Positions 42,814 to 52,213 of a DNA stretch of 64,000 bases are shown here, one piece after another; position 1 is the stretch's first letter, and the number at the start of each line of letters is the position of its first letter. The notes under the pieces are model-generated. The model made no database searches. It worked only from the letters and a program-made list of their open reading frames with translations, and was not told the DNA's origin. The position numbers and the translations under genes were made by a program. The DNA comes from Bacteroidota bacterium (GTDB taxonomy: Bacteria > Bacteroidota > Bacteroidia > Bacteroidales > UBA10428): positions 1,054,001-1,118,000 of the forward strand of contig CP065006.1 of the NCBI GenBank assembly GCA_016699695.1, read 5' to 3'.

Positions 42814-45800
42814 TTACTCAGCGGCTATTTTGGGGTGAATTCTGATTCCCATCACCAGAATATCATCGACCTGTTCCAGGTCACCTTTCCATTCGAGAAT
42901 ACTCTTGCGTAAGTATTCCATTTGCATTTCAACAGGCAATTGATGCAATGCCAGTAAAAGTAAGCGGAACCTGCGATATTTGTATTTTTTTTGCTCAGGT
43001 CCACCAAACTGGTCAACAAACCCATCGGTAAAAATATAAAGCATATCCCCTTCCTGTAAATTCAATAAATGTGGATTAAAAGAGGGCACATTGTCATCTT
43101 CGTCATAAACACCCACCGAATGCCGGTCTCCCTTCACCTCCATTATGGAATTGTTGCGAATGATATACAAGGGGTTGAAAGCCCCTGCAAATTCAAGTTT
43201 CGTGTGCGATTCGTCAATGGCGCAGAACGAGAGATCCATCCCATCACGGAGTTTCATTTCGTTTACATCGCCAAAGACTCTTTCGAAATTTCGACTCAAT
43301 CGGTTTAGTATCTCTGCAGGCTCAGAGATGCCTTCAATTTCGGTAATACGTCGGAATAATTCTACCCCGATAATAGACATAAAGGCTCCTGGTACGCCGT
43401 GTCCGGTACAATCTACTGCCGAGAAAAATATTTTCTTCCCTACTTTATTAACCCAATAAAAATCGCCACTCACAATATCCTTAGGCATATGCAGAATAAA
43501 AGAGTCGGGGAAGTAATTCGAAAACAGTTTTACAGTAGGCATCATTGCCAGCTGAATTCGTCGTGCATAATTAATACTGTCGGTAATACTCTTATTTTTT
43601 AGCGCCAGTTCTTCCTTTTGCCCCTCAATTTTTTTTGCTATACGCTCCTTTTCTTTATACTCACGGTTCATTTGCAGCAGTGAGCTGGTGCGAAAACGTA
43701 TAATCAGTAACACCATAAATACCAATATCAGTAAATAAAGCCCGAAAGCCCATTTGGTTTGATACCAGGGAGCCTTTACAAGTACCACATAATTGGCTGG
43801 GTTGCTTATCACTCCATGACTGTTAATTGCCTTGATACTCAGTAAATAATTACCCGAATTAAGACGGCCAATCAGCAATCGGTTCCCTTCTTCGATCTTT
43901 TGCCAACTCGCTGGTTTCGACGCAGGTTCGAGCGAATATTCGTAGCGTGTATTGCGTGGCGAAAAAAAATCATAGGTTGATAAATCGAGCCGTAAAAGAC
44001 TGATGTCTGGATGAATGACAATCGTGTCGGAAATAAACAAAAACTTCTTTATCTGTCTGCTTGAAATATACTCTGCCTGGGAAATTTTTACTTCTGGTAC
44101 TTTTCGGTCTCTATAAACTAATTCTGGACGAAAACTCAGATATCCCTCTTGGGTGCCAAAACATAGTCCGCCGTCTTTATTGAAAAACACGATACCTTTC
44201 AGAAAGTTAAGTTGCGTCAACCCATCTTCCCTGCTAATAATCATTTGATGTTCGGTTCGGTAGTTGATGGCGCCTAAACCTTCGTCCGTGCTAAACCAAA
44301 TTTCGGGTAGTTCTTCGGCTTCGATGATTGCATAAACCCTATTTTGGTAATAGTTTGTAAACTTCTTTTCCTGACTGGAATCACTATCCTGATTGTAAAG
44401 GTATAGGCCATTGTCAGTGGCTATCCATATTTTCCCATCAAAAGATAGCAGCATGTCGTTGATTTTAGATTTCGCATACAAACTTCTATCCCTAACTAAA
44501 AATTCTATCTCCTGGGTGCCGGACTTTAAAATACCAAAGCCTTCTTCTAACAGCAGATAGACACCGTTCTCTTTCACCAAAAAATCGCGAACAGCTCGGT
44601 TGGAAATCTGCAAAAGGCTGTCGGACCCGAATAGAAACAAGCCTTCCTGTGCAGCTACATAAATCTTTTGATTAAATTGCCGTATGCTGTTGACGTGAAT
44701 ACCTTTCTTGATAATTTTTGGGGGTTCAGATACCGAAACATTGAGCAATAAAAGCTGATTTTCGTTTGCTGTTAATAGCCTGTCATCAACCAGACATGAT
44801 GCCTTGCAAGAATCAAAAGGGATGCTGATCGATTTTTCATTTACGGCATGGTAATAAAACAATCTGTTGTTTTCAGTGCGGTAGATAAATCCATTTCGCG
44901 ACGATTCTAAGTGCACGTATTGCTTAAAAACATTACCATTAAGTGCATCAAGCTTTTTCTGTTCAAACCCACGGATAAATGGATTAAATTGAATTATCGA
45001 CTGGCTGGAAGCAATCCAAATCATTTGGTTGCGATCGAACAATATGTTTTGAACGGCAATATCCTGAATTTTTCCAACAAGGTTTGGTCGGGTAGATAAA
45101 CCTAAGGTGGGAGATTCGAAAAAGTAAAGCTGGTTGTTGGCGGTAAATGCAAGAGTACCCTTAATGCTAACGGCCAGGCTTGAGATCGGGAAGGACTGAT
45201 TAAGAACATCATTAAACTGTCCGGATGGTAAATAATAGCGTAAGATTCTTCCTCCATTCACAACAAGGAGGTTGTTATTATCCAGTACTTTTAAGTGAGA
45301 TATTTTAGCATTTGCACCCGGTATTGGTATTTCCTTTTGTATACTGCCTGAATGAATATCAATTTCAACAATCGATTTGGAATTGGCAAAATAAATCGTT
45401 CTGCCAATTCTGCAAGCAAGTGGGGTAGTAACTACAGAATTCTTGTACAATAATTTATAATCTCCTGTTGCTGTCTTCAAGCTGTAGATCGATTCACCTG
45501 CTACAAAAAGAAGAATTTCTGTGTCGTTTTGATTTTCGAAACCAATTATTTGATGCGCATCTGATATTTCGAGTATGCTACCAATAATTCCGGTTGCTAA
45601 TTCGATGCGTTCAATTCCATATTGGTTAATCACATAGATATTACCCTTACTATCCTGGCTTATATCGAGTATCCTGTCGTCGTGAAGGCTGTTCTGACCA
45701 AAAAAAGCTGTACTGATCTTCTGATATTTGTATCCATTAAAATAGTACAATCCGTTATTGGTTCCAATCCACATTAAGCCAGCCTGGTCAAAGAAAATTT

Positions 45801-45924
45801 TTGAAATTCCGGAAAGAGGTATATTGGCACTTACAAGAATCTGCCCGGATGTGATTTCTTGTTGCGCCATGGAAGAGAATAAAAATACCAAGCAGAAAGT
45901 TAACGTCAGAAAACTTTTAATCAT
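42814..45924 (-). CDS. Propeller-sensor SpoIIE/PP2C-type protein phosphatase
   Basis: A 1036-residue membrane signalling protein. Signal peptide 1-20. The periplasmic part is built of two-component-regulator propeller repeats (LMWIGTNNGLYYFNGY near 50-65, IWIATDNGLYLYNQD and EIWFSTDEGLGAINYRT further on) and a Y_Y_Y-like beta domain (about 630-715). One membrane helix lies near 725-745, then a coiled coil (about 750-795). The C-terminal SpoIIE-type phosphatase has SGDFYWV near 817, AVDCTGHGVPGAFMS near 835 and TDGFVDQFGG near 966, supplying the metal-binding aspartates. Such proteins dephosphorylate anti-sigma-antagonist proteins or related targets; no such partner gene is adjacent. The ligand is unknown; propeller sensors of this kind often sense glycans, but usually with a kinase output. 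Confidence 0.9.
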   Translation of the reverse strand: MIKSFLTLTFCLVFLFSSMAQQEITSGQILVSANIPLSGISKIFFDQAGLMWIGTNNGLYYFNGYKYQKISTAFFGQNSLHDDRILDISQDSKGNIYVINQYGIERIELATGIIGSILEISDAHQIIGFENQNDTEILLFVAGESIYSLKTATGDYKLLYKNSVVTTPLACRIGRTIYFANSKSIVEIDIHSGSIQKEIPIPGANAKISHLKVLDNNNLLVVNGGRILRYYLPSGQFNDVLNQSFPISSLAVSIKGTLAFTANNQLYFFESPTLGLSTRPNLVGKIQDIAVQNILFDRNQMIWIASSQSIIQFNPFIRGFEQKKLDALNGNVFKQYVHLESSRNGFIYRTENNRLFYYHAVNEKSISIPFDSCKASCLVDDRLLTANENQLLLLNVSVSEPPKIIKKGIHVNSIRQFNQKIYVAAQEGLFLFGSDSLLQISNRAVRDFLVKENGVYLLLEEGFGILKSGTQEIEFLVRDRSLYAKSKINDMLLSFDGKIWIATDNGLYLYNQDSDSSQEKKFTNYYQNRVYAIIEAEELPEIWFSTDEGLGAINYRTEHQMIISREDGLTQLNFLKGIVFFNKDGGLCFGTQEGYLSFRPELVYRDRKVPEVKISQAEYISSRQIKKFLFISDTIVIHPDISLLRLDLSTYDFFSPRNTRYEYSLEPASKPASWQKIEEGNRLLIGRLNSGNYLLSIKAINSHGVISNPANYVVLVKAPWYQTKWAFGLYLLILVFMVLLIIRFRTSSLLQMNREYKEKERIAKKIEGQKEELALKNKSITDSINYARRIQLAMMPTVKLFSNYFPDSFILHMPKDIVSGDFYWVNKVGKKIFFSAVDCTGHGVPGAFMSIIGVELFRRITEIEGISEPAEILNRLSRNFERVFGDVNEMKLRDGMDLSFCAIDESHTKLEFAGAFNPLYIIRNNSIMEVKGDRHSVGVYDEDDNVPSFNPHLLNLQEGDMLYIFTDGFVDQFGGPEQKKYKYRRFRLLLLALHQLPVEMQMEYLRKSILEWKGDLEQVDDILVMGIRIHPKIAAE

Positions 45925-46065
45925 GCATCTATTATGGGTCTAGTATCTACTTTAAAGTTAATGAACAAAAACGTAACAAACAATTGCAACAAGATTCTTT
46001 TGTTTGCTGCCTGGGGCAGGTTAGCGAAGAAGATCCGGAGAATTTTGTTCGAATCGAAATATAAT

Positions 46066-46092
46066 AAAAAAGCCTGTCCGCAATGAACAGGC
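46066..46092 (-). terminator. Intrinsic terminator of citrate synthase gene
   Basis: Read on the minus strand, GCCTGT and ACAGGC (46087-46092 and 46072-46077) form a 6-bp stem with a 9-nt loop, followed by six T. It lies 27 bp after the gltA stop. Confidence 0.85.
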
Positions 46093-46119
46093 ATGAGAAT
46101 AGTTTTTTTTTCAATTTGC

Positions 46120-47433
46120 TTAATTAACTTTTCCTTTTCGAGCCATAGCCTCAAGCATATCTGTTGTAATCGACTTGGGTCTTTCGATTGGAAATCCAAG
46201 CGCCCTGCCCCATATAATATTGGCACACACTCCTATGGCACGTCCAATTCCAAACAATACTGTATAAAACTCATACTCACGCACGCCATAATGCCATTGT
46301 ATTATTCCTGAATGCGCATCTACGTTTGGCCATGGGTTTTTTGCTTTCCCATGCTCCTGCAGAATGGGTGGCACGATATGATACAACATGTCGACATATT
46401 TGAAAAGAAGATCGTCGGTAAGGTACTTTAAACTAAAATCGCGCTGAAGCATGTACCTTGGGTCGGTCTTGCGTAAAACGGCATGGCCAAACCCGGGTAT
46501 AACCTGTCCGGAATTAAGCGTGTCCCAAACAAACTGTTTCATTGACTCTTCGGTAGGTTCTTTATCGCCCATGCGCTCTTTGAGTGCTTGCAACCAGCGC
46601 AATACTTCCTGATTGGCCAAACCGTGCAAGGGACCCGCCAGGGCGTTAATCATGGCAGAGGTAGAAAGATAAATATCGGAAAGTGAACTTGCAACAAGGT
46701 GACCCGCATGGGCACTAAGGTTTCCACTCTCGTGATCGGCATGAATTATAAAATGAAGCCGGGCTACATCGTCATAGGGTTTAGCAATTCCCATCATATT
46801 GGCAAAGTTACCGGCCATATCCAGGTTAGGGTTGTTGTGGATAAAATTGCCATTCTTGTATAATTTAGCATAAATATACGCTGCAATGGTGGGCAGTTTG
46901 GCAAGCATATTAAGGGAGTCTTCAAAAGTTGGGTCCCAGTAATTCTGTTTGGCAATGCCATTGCGGTATTTCATATTAAAAAACGACTCCCTTGACATGG
47001 TAAGGATTGCGGTAGAGAAAATTGTCATGGGATGACTGTTGGGCGGAAAAGCATCGATTACCTCGTAAACATATTTTGGAAGTATGCGCCTTTTTCGAAA
47101 TTCGTCGGTTAATTCATTGACTTCGTCCACTGTGGGCACATCGCCAGTAAGAAGCAGGAAAAGCAAACCTTCCACAAGTGGCATCTCACTATTTTCTGCC
47201 TTGGGCAGGAGTCTGAACACTTCTTCGAGGGTATAGCCTCTATAACGTATCCCCTCGTTTGGATCGAGGTAAGAAATGTCGGTAACAAGACTTTTAATAC
47301 CCCGCATACCACCTATTATTTGCGATACGGTTACCTGATCGACAACGACATCACCATAATTTTCCTGCAAATCCTTAATTCGCGGACGCCATTCTTCGAT
47401 TTTTTGAATTAACCTATTCTTTAAACTTGACAT
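46120..47433 (-). CDS. gltA: Citrate synthase (eukaryote-like type I)
   Basis: Condenses acetyl-CoA and oxaloacetate to citrate, the entry step of the TCA cycle. The 437-residue chain has the three catalytic residues in family context: His270 in GPLHGLANQE, His317 in GFGHAVLRKTDPR and Asp372 in NVDAHSG. The oxaloacetate-binding HADHESGN lies at 231-238. The residue numbers and motifs (PNSHPM, GPLHGLANQEV, NVDAHSG) are those of the mitochondrial-type enzyme rather than the E. coli hexameric, NADH-regulated type, so NADH inhibition is not expected. The gene is monocistronic with its own terminator. A minus-strand TAGTTTTG box at 47613-47620 may be part of its promoter, with a leader of about 180 nt. 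Confidence 0.95.
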   Translation of the reverse strand: MSSLKNRLIQKIEEWRPRIKDLQENYGDVVVDQVTVSQIIGGMRGIKSLVTDISYLDPNEGIRYRGYTLEEVFRLLPKAENSEMPLVEGLLFLLLTGDVPTVDEVNELTDEFRKRRILPKYVYEVIDAFPPNSHPMTIFSTAILTMSRESFFNMKYRNGIAKQNYWDPTFEDSLNMLAKLPTIAAYIYAKLYKNGNFIHNNPNLDMAGNFANMMGIAKPYDDVARLHFIIHADHESGNLSAHAGHLVASSLSDIYLSTSAMINALAGPLHGLANQEVLRWLQALKERMGDKEPTEESMKQFVWDTLNSGQVIPGFGHAVLRKTDPRYMLQRDFSLKYLTDDLLFKYVDMLYHIVPPILQEHGKAKNPWPNVDAHSGIIQWHYGVREYEFYTVLFGIGRAIGVCANIIWGRALGFPIERPKSITTDMLEAMARKGKVN

Positions 47434-47764
47434 TTATTTTCTGTATTTAGTTATTAGCCGTTTTCTAAATATATGAATTTAATATTTTATCACTAGTATT
47501 CTACTCCAATTGTCAGAAAGAAAATAGTGAATCTTTAAATATGATTTTACAATAGTTTAGCTGAGTAACAGCCAATGATAAGTTTGGTTTATTCACTAAC
47601 TAAAAAAGATGGCAAAACTAAGCCGGAAAAAGCAAATAAAATATTTTAACTCTCGAGCAACCATACCAAGTGTAGCGCAGCTCAATGTTCTCTTCTAGAA
47701 TACTATGAAACAAAAAAGCCATTCGTTTGCACGAATGGCTTTTTTAAATGGTATCTGATTCGAA
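47434..47764. other. 331-bp spacer between citrate synthase and enolase genes
   Basis: No gene is visible. The enolase terminator occupies 47712-47745. The rest is AT-rich and should contain the gltA promoter; the only candidate -7 box on the minus strand (47613-47620) has no matching -33 element at the usual distance. Confidence 0.5.
47712..47745 (-). terminator. Intrinsic terminator of enolase gene
   Basis: A near-perfect long hairpin: GCCATTCGT (47718-47726) and ACGAATGGC (47731-47739) with a TTGC loop, flanked by A and T runs that make it usable in both directions. It lies about 20 bp after the eno stop. Confidence 0.93.
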
Positions 47765-49045
47765 TTACTTTTTATAACCATAGATGGCCAAATTTCCTAA
47801 TTCTTCTTCGATACGAAGCAATTGGTTGTATTTAGCGATCCTGTCAGACCTCGACATAGAGCCTGTTTTAATTTGACCTGAGTTGGTAGCTACCGCAATG
47901 TCTGCAATGGTTGCATCTTCGGTTTCGCCTGAACGGTGCGATGTTACAGAGGTATAACCTGCACGGTGAGCCATTTCAATGGCATCCAGGGTTTCGGTTA
48001 ATGTACCAATCTGGTTTACTTTTATTAGTATTGAGTTGGCACAGCCCAGTTTGATACCTTTGCTAAGGAAATCAACATTGGTCACGAACAAATCGTCGCC
48101 TACCAATTGTATTTTTTTACCCAATTTATCGGTCAGTATTTTCCAACCATCCCAGTCGTTTTCGTCGCATCCGTCTTCGATTGAATCGATGGGATATTTG
48201 GTGCTTAATTCGGCCAGGTAATCGGCTTGTTGTGCTGAATTACGTTTTGCACCTTTAGCACCTTCAAATTTGGTATAATCGTACACACCATCTTTAAAGA
48301 ACTCAGATGCAGCGCAGTCAAGAGCGATGGTAACATCTTTACCGGCTTTGTAACCTGCTTTTTCGATGGCAGCAAGAATGCTGTCAAGCGCTTCTTCTGT
48401 ACCACCTGCAAAATTAGGGGCAAAACCGCCTTCGTCGCCAACGGCAGTGCTTAAGCCTTTTGATTTAAGTATTGCTTTGAGGGAGTGAAAAACCTCAGCA
48501 CCCATACGCAAGCCTTCGCGGAAACTGGTTGCACCCACAGGGCGAATCATAAACTCCTGAAATGCAATAGGGGCATCGGAGTGAGAACCACCATTGATGA
48601 TGTTCATCATAGGCACAGGAAGGGTTTTAGCGTTGGTGCCGCCTATGTAACGATACAATGGCATACCATGATAATCGGCAGCAGCCTTGGCAGTGGCCAG
48701 TGAAACGCCTAAAATAGCGTTAGCTCCAAGTTTTGCCTTTGTTTTGGTACCATCGAGTGCAAGCATTTTCTTGTCAACTGCTACCTGATCCAGGGCATTC
48801 ATTCCAATAAGTTCTGGAGCAATAATATCGTTGACATTCTTCACCGCCTTCAGAACCCCTTTACCGAGGTAGCGGCTTTTATCGCCATCGCGCAACTCAA
48901 GGGCTTCGTGTTCGCCAGTCGAAGCTCCGGAAGGCACTGCGGCACGACCTACAAAACCGCTGGCAAGTGTAACTTCAACCTCTATGGTTGGGTTACCACG
49001 AGAATCGATGATCTCGCGTGCATGTACATTAGCTATTTGTCCCAT
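47765..49045 (-). CDS. eno: Enolase (phosphopyruvate hydratase)
   Basis: Glycolytic enzyme converting 2-phosphoglycerate to phosphoenolpyruvate; Mg2+-dependent and cytoplasmic. The 426 residues start with ANVHAREIIDSRGNPTIEVE-type sequence (5-24) and include GAILGVS-like GANAILGVSLA near 107-117, the catalytic-region GDEGGFAPN near 203-211, the metal ligand DDLFVTN near 309-315, and SHRSGETEDATIADIAV near 366-382. All are standard. The gene lies just downstream of the ribosomal cluster's terminator and has its own terminator, so it is separately transcribed. Confidence 0.98.
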   Translation of the reverse strand: MGQIANVHAREIIDSRGNPTIEVEVTLASGFVGRAAVPSGASTGEHEALELRDGDKSRYLGKGVLKAVKNVNDIIAPELIGMNALDQVAVDKKMLALDGTKTKAKLGANAILGVSLATAKAAADYHGMPLYRYIGGTNAKTLPVPMMNIINGGSHSDAPIAFQEFMIRPVGATSFREGLRMGAEVFHSLKAILKSKGLSTAVGDEGGFAPNFAGGTEEALDSILAAIEKAGYKAGKDVTIALDCAASEFFKDGVYDYTKFEGAKGAKRNSAQQADYLAELSTKYPIDSIEDGCDENDWDGWKILTDKLGKKIQLVGDDLFVTNVDFLSKGIKLGCANSILIKVNQIGTLTETLDAIEMAHRAGYTSVTSHRSGETEDATIADIAVATNSGQIKTGSMSRSDRIAKYNQLLRIEEELGNLAIYGYKK

Positions 49046-49088
49046 TAGTAAATATATTTTGAGGGTTAATTAAACTTATTCTTAAAAT

Positions 49089-49122
49089 AAAAAAAGGGAT
49101 TTAGTAAACAAGCACTAATCCC
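49089..49122 (-). terminator. Intrinsic terminator of the S10-spc-alpha ribosomal operon
   Basis: On the minus strand GGGATTAGT and ACTaAATCCC (49114-49122 and 49096-49105) form a 9-bp stem with one bulged base and an 8-nt loop, followed by seven T. It lies about 37 bp after the rplQ stop. Confidence 0.85.
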
Positions 49123-49158
49123 CCCTGGAAATATCATAATAAATTCAAAAACTGCAGA

Positions 49159-49731
49159 CTACTCATTTTTTTTGTTTTCATCCAAACTAACTTCGCTCTC
49201 TGCTTTGGTTTCTTCTATTACATCAACCACTTCTTCCTCCTTCACTTCCTTTACAGCTTTGGCTTTAGGAGCTACTGCTGCGGCAGCTGTTTCTTCTTTG
49301 GCTTTTCCGGTGGTTTTTCTTCTGCGGCGAGTAGATTTACCTGCTGCTTCGCCTTTAGTGGAAAGCATATTTTCGTTATAATCTACCAATTCAATGATGC
49401 ACATGTCGGCATTGTCTCCAAGTCGTGCCCCTGTTTTTAGAATACGGGTATAGCCGCCGGGACGCTCAGCAATCTTTGGTGAAATTTCACGAAACAATTC
49501 AGAAACAGCCTCTTTGCTTTGCAGGTAGCTGAAAACCATACGGCGTGAATGTGTTGAATCGTCTTTCGATTTGGTAATCAATGGCTCCACGTACATGCGT
49601 AGTTCTTTGGCTTTTGCAGTAGTGGTGCTAATTCTTTTATGCAGAATTAAAGAAGCAGCCATATTGGCCAGCATCGCTTTACGGTGACTGGCGGTTCTTC
49701 CTAAATGATTAATTGTCTTCCTGTGTCGCAT
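49159..49731 (-). CDS. rplQ: 50S ribosomal protein bL17 with charged C-terminal extension
   Basis: Large-subunit protein, last gene of the ribosomal cluster. The conserved core (1 to about 118) begins MRHRKTINHLGRTASHRKAM and ends in the GDNADMCIIELVDYN region. A further 70 residues are a low-complexity tail: a basic STRRRRKTTGKAKEE part, then Ala/Lys/Glu-rich sequence. The E. coli protein has 127 residues, so the tail is an addition; long bL17 tails are common in Bacteroidota. Follows rpoA by 37 bp and precedes the operon terminator. Confidence 0.97.
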   Translation of the reverse strand: MRHRKTINHLGRTASHRKAMLANMAASLILHKRISTTTAKAKELRMYVEPLITKSKDDSTHSRRMVFSYLQSKEAVSELFREISPKIAERPGGYTRILKTGARLGDNADMCIIELVDYNENMLSTKGEAAGKSTRRRRKTTGKAKEETAAAAVAPKAKAVKEVKEEEVVDVIEETKAESEVSLDENKKNE

Positions 49732-49768
49732 CGTTCATCAATATTTTGCTCCCTGTAAAAGAGAATAC

Positions 49769-50761
49769 TTATTCTTTGTCTAACTTGTATTTAAGAATGT
49801 CCATACCGAAATTAAGGCTCATATTTTCAAGCAACTCATCGAGTTCGGTAAGTGACTTTTTACCAAAATTACGGAACTTTAAAAGGTCGTTTTTGTTGAA
49901 TTTTACCAAGTCGCCAAGTGTTTCCACCTCTGCAGCTTTCAAGCAATTCAAAGCACGCACTGAAAGATCCAGATCAACCAGTTTGGTTTTTAAAAGCTGG
50001 CGCATGTGCAGGATCTCCTCGTCAAATTCTTCGTTCGAGGCTTCCCCTTCGGCATCCAAAGTAATTTTTTCGTCAGAAAACAGCATAAAGTGATAAATCA
50101 GAATTTTTGCTGCTTCTTTCAGAGCTTCTTTCGGATGAATAGACCCATCGGTGGTTATTTCGAGTACCAGTTTTTCATAATCGGTCTTTTGTTCAACCCG
50201 GTAATTTTCTACCGCATATTTTACGTTCTTAACCGGAGTAAAAATGGCATCGATTGGAATTAGTCCGAATTCAGCATCAAGGGGTTTATTTTCTTCTGCC
50301 GGAACATAACCACGACCTTTGTTAATAGTCAATTCCATCTGAAGTTCCACGCTGGGTTCCATGTGACAGATTTGAATATCAGGATTGAGTACTTCAAAAC
50401 CACTCAGGTAACGATTAAGGTCTCCAGCTTTAAAAACTTCCTGACCACTGATATTGATGGTGATCTTTTCATGATCTACATCGTCAATAAGTTGCTTAAA
50501 TCTTACTTGTTTAAAATTCAGAATGATTTCAGTAACATCCTCGATAACGCCGGTTATGGAACTAAATTCGTGTTCTACGCCTTCTACTTTGATAGTAGTA
50601 ATGGCATAACCTTCAAGTGACGACAATAAAATCCGACGGATTGAATTACCCACGGTAATTCCATATCCTGGCTCTAAGGGACGAAATTCAAATCTTCCGA
50701 ATTTATCGTCCGCTTCAAGCATTATAACTTTATCGGGTTTCTGAAACGCTAAAATTGCCAT
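49769..50761 (-). CDS. rpoA: RNA polymerase subunit alpha
   Basis: Scaffold for RNA polymerase assembly and, through its C-terminal domain, contact point for activators and UP elements. The 330 residues split into the N-terminal dimerisation domain (to about 230; GYGITVGNSIRRILLSSLEG near 33-52) and the C-terminal domain (about 255-315; LDLSVRALNCLKAAEVETLGDLV-type sequence near 266-288). Located between rpsD and rplQ, the classical alpha-operon order. Confidence 0.98.
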   Translation of the reverse strand: MAILAFQKPDKVIMLEADDKFGRFEFRPLEPGYGITVGNSIRRILLSSLEGYAITTIKVEGVEHEFSSITGVIEDVTEIILNFKQVRFKQLIDDVDHEKITINISGQEVFKAGDLNRYLSGFEVLNPDIQICHMEPSVELQMELTINKGRGYVPAEENKPLDAEFGLIPIDAIFTPVKNVKYAVENYRVEQKTDYEKLVLEITTDGSIHPKEALKEAAKILIYHFMLFSDEKITLDAEGEASNEEFDEEILHMRQLLKTKLVDLDLSVRALNCLKAAEVETLGDLVKFNKNDLLKFRNFGKKSLTELDELLENMSLNFGMDILKYKLDKE

Positions 50762-50778
50762 AATAAAGTATATAAAAA

Positions 50779-51384
50779 TTATTTAGAGTACAATTCAACT
50801 ATAAGCTGTTCCTTGATGTTTTCAGGAATCTCATCGCGCTGTGGTGCGCTCATCACGCGTCCACGCATCAACGAACGATCCCATTCCATCCAGGAAACAT
50901 TCACACCGCGTGATTCAAGTGAATCGGTAATGGTTTGCAACGATTTTGATTTCTCGCGTACACCAATAATATCTCCAGGCTTGGTGGTATAGGAAGGTAT
51001 GCTTACTACTTCACCGTTTACGGTAATATGACGGTGCGATACGAGCTGACGGCCACCATCGCGAGAAGGGGCAATTCCTAAGCGATACACCACATTGTCG
51101 AGACGAAGCTCAAGCAATTGCAGCAAGACTTCACCGGTAACTCCTTTTTTCGATACTGCAGTTCTGAAAAGATTCGAAAACTGTCTTTCTAAAACACCAT
51201 AGGTATATTTAGCTTTTTGCTTTTCTTTCAATTGCAGACCGTATTCAGAGGTTTTTCTTCTCTTTTTAGTGGCGCCATGAAATCCTGGAGGATAATTTTT
51301 TCTTTCGAAACTTTTGTCTGCTCCGAAAATTGCATCACCAAACTTCCTGGCAATTTTTGTTTTTGGTCCTGTATATCTAGCCAT
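50779..51384 (-). CDS. rpsD: 30S ribosomal protein uS4
   Basis: Primary 16S rRNA-binding protein of the small subunit, 201 residues. The S4 RNA-binding domain spans about 92-155 (LRLDNVVYRLGIAPSRDGGRQ-type sequence near 92-112, then VSHRHITVNGEVV). The zinc-binding cysteines found at the N-terminus of some uS4 proteins are absent; there is no cysteine at all. In other bacteria uS4 can repress its own operon; no such site was looked for here. Lies 17 bp before rpoA. Confidence 0.98.
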   Translation of the reverse strand: MARYTGPKTKIARKFGDAIFGADKSFERKNYPPGFHGATKKRRKTSEYGLQLKEKQKAKYTYGVLERQFSNLFRTAVSKKGVTGEVLLQLLELRLDNVVYRLGIAPSRDGGRQLVSHRHITVNGEVVSIPSYTTKPGDIIGVREKSKSLQTITDSLESRGVNVSWMEWDRSLMRGRVMSAPQRDEIPENIKEQLIVELYSK

Positions 51385-51404
51385 TTTTCAATTAAAGTTG
51401 TCGG

Positions 51405-51794
51405 TTATACTCTTCTTCTCTTAGGTGGACGACATCCATTGTGTGGCAATGGAGTAACATCTACAATTTCTGTGACCTCAATACCTGAATTGTGTATTGA
51501 ACGCATTGCTGATTCGCGTCCGGCACCGGGTCCCTTCACAAAGGCTTTTACTTTGCGTAAACCCATTTCGTGGGCAACTTTAGCAGCATTTTCAGCTGCT
51601 TGTTGGGCTGCATAAGGGGTGTTCTTTTTCGAACCTCTAAAACCCATTTTTCCGGCTGAGGCCCAGGAAATTACCTGACCCTGAGCATTTGTCAAAGAAA
51701 TAATGATATTGTTGAAAGAAGCATGAATATGCGCCTGACCCACTGGTTCAACCTTAACAACCTTTTTCTTTGCTGTACCTGTTTTCTTAGCCAT
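51405..51794 (-). CDS. rpsK: 30S ribosomal protein uS11
   Basis: Small-subunit platform protein, 129 residues. A basic Lys/Val-rich N-terminus precedes the family core: HIHASFNNIIISLTNAQG near 20-37, KGPGAGRESAMRSI near 95-108 and the C-terminal PHNGCRPPKRRRV. The ending and length are typical. It is 7 bp from rpsM and 20 bp from rpsD. Confidence 0.98.
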   Translation of the reverse strand: MAKKTGTAKKKVVKVEPVGQAHIHASFNNIIISLTNAQGQVISWASAGKMGFRGSKKNTPYAAQQAAENAAKVAHEMGLRKVKAFVKGPGAGRESAMRSIHNSGIEVTEIVDVTPLPHNGCRPPKRRRV

Positions 51795-51801
51795 TTTCTA
51801 A

Positions 51802-52179
51802 TTATTTTGTAGCTTTCTTCTTATTCGCAACTGTTTTTCTTCTTCCCTTACGGGTACGAGCATTGTTTTTTGTGCTCTGACCCCTTACAGGAAGACCAAT
51901 ACGATGTCGAACTCCACGATAACAACCGATATCCATCAATCGTTTAATGTTTAGTTGCACCTGTGAGCGAAGTTCACCCTCTGTCTTGATCTCTTCGTTA
52001 ACAATCTTACGGATGGAAGCAATATCTTTATCATCCCAATCCTGTACCTTCTTATCTAAAGAGATTCCGGACCTGGTTAAAATTTCACGGGCGGTACTAC
52101 GACCAATGCCGTATATATAGGTTAACCCTATTTCGCCTCTCTTGTTTTTAGGTAAATCGACACCTACAATCCTAGCCAT
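51802..52179 (-). CDS. rpsM: 30S ribosomal protein uS13
   Basis: Head protein of the small subunit that contacts the large subunit and tRNA, 125 residues. Starts MARIVGVDLPKNKRGEIGLT and has the helix-hairpin-helix YIYGIGRSTAREIL near 21-34. The C-terminal GLPVRGQSTKNNARTRKG near 98-115 is diagnostic. Follows rpmJ by about 34 bp. Confidence 0.98.
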   Translation of the reverse strand: MARIVGVDLPKNKRGEIGLTYIYGIGRSTAREILTRSGISLDKKVQDWDDKDIASIRKIVNEEIKTEGELRSQVQLNIKRLMDIGCYRGVRHRIGLPVRGQSTKNNARTRKGRRKTVANKKKATK

Positions 52180-52213
52180 ATAGTAATAACTATTTAATTA
52201 ATTACTGTTTTGT

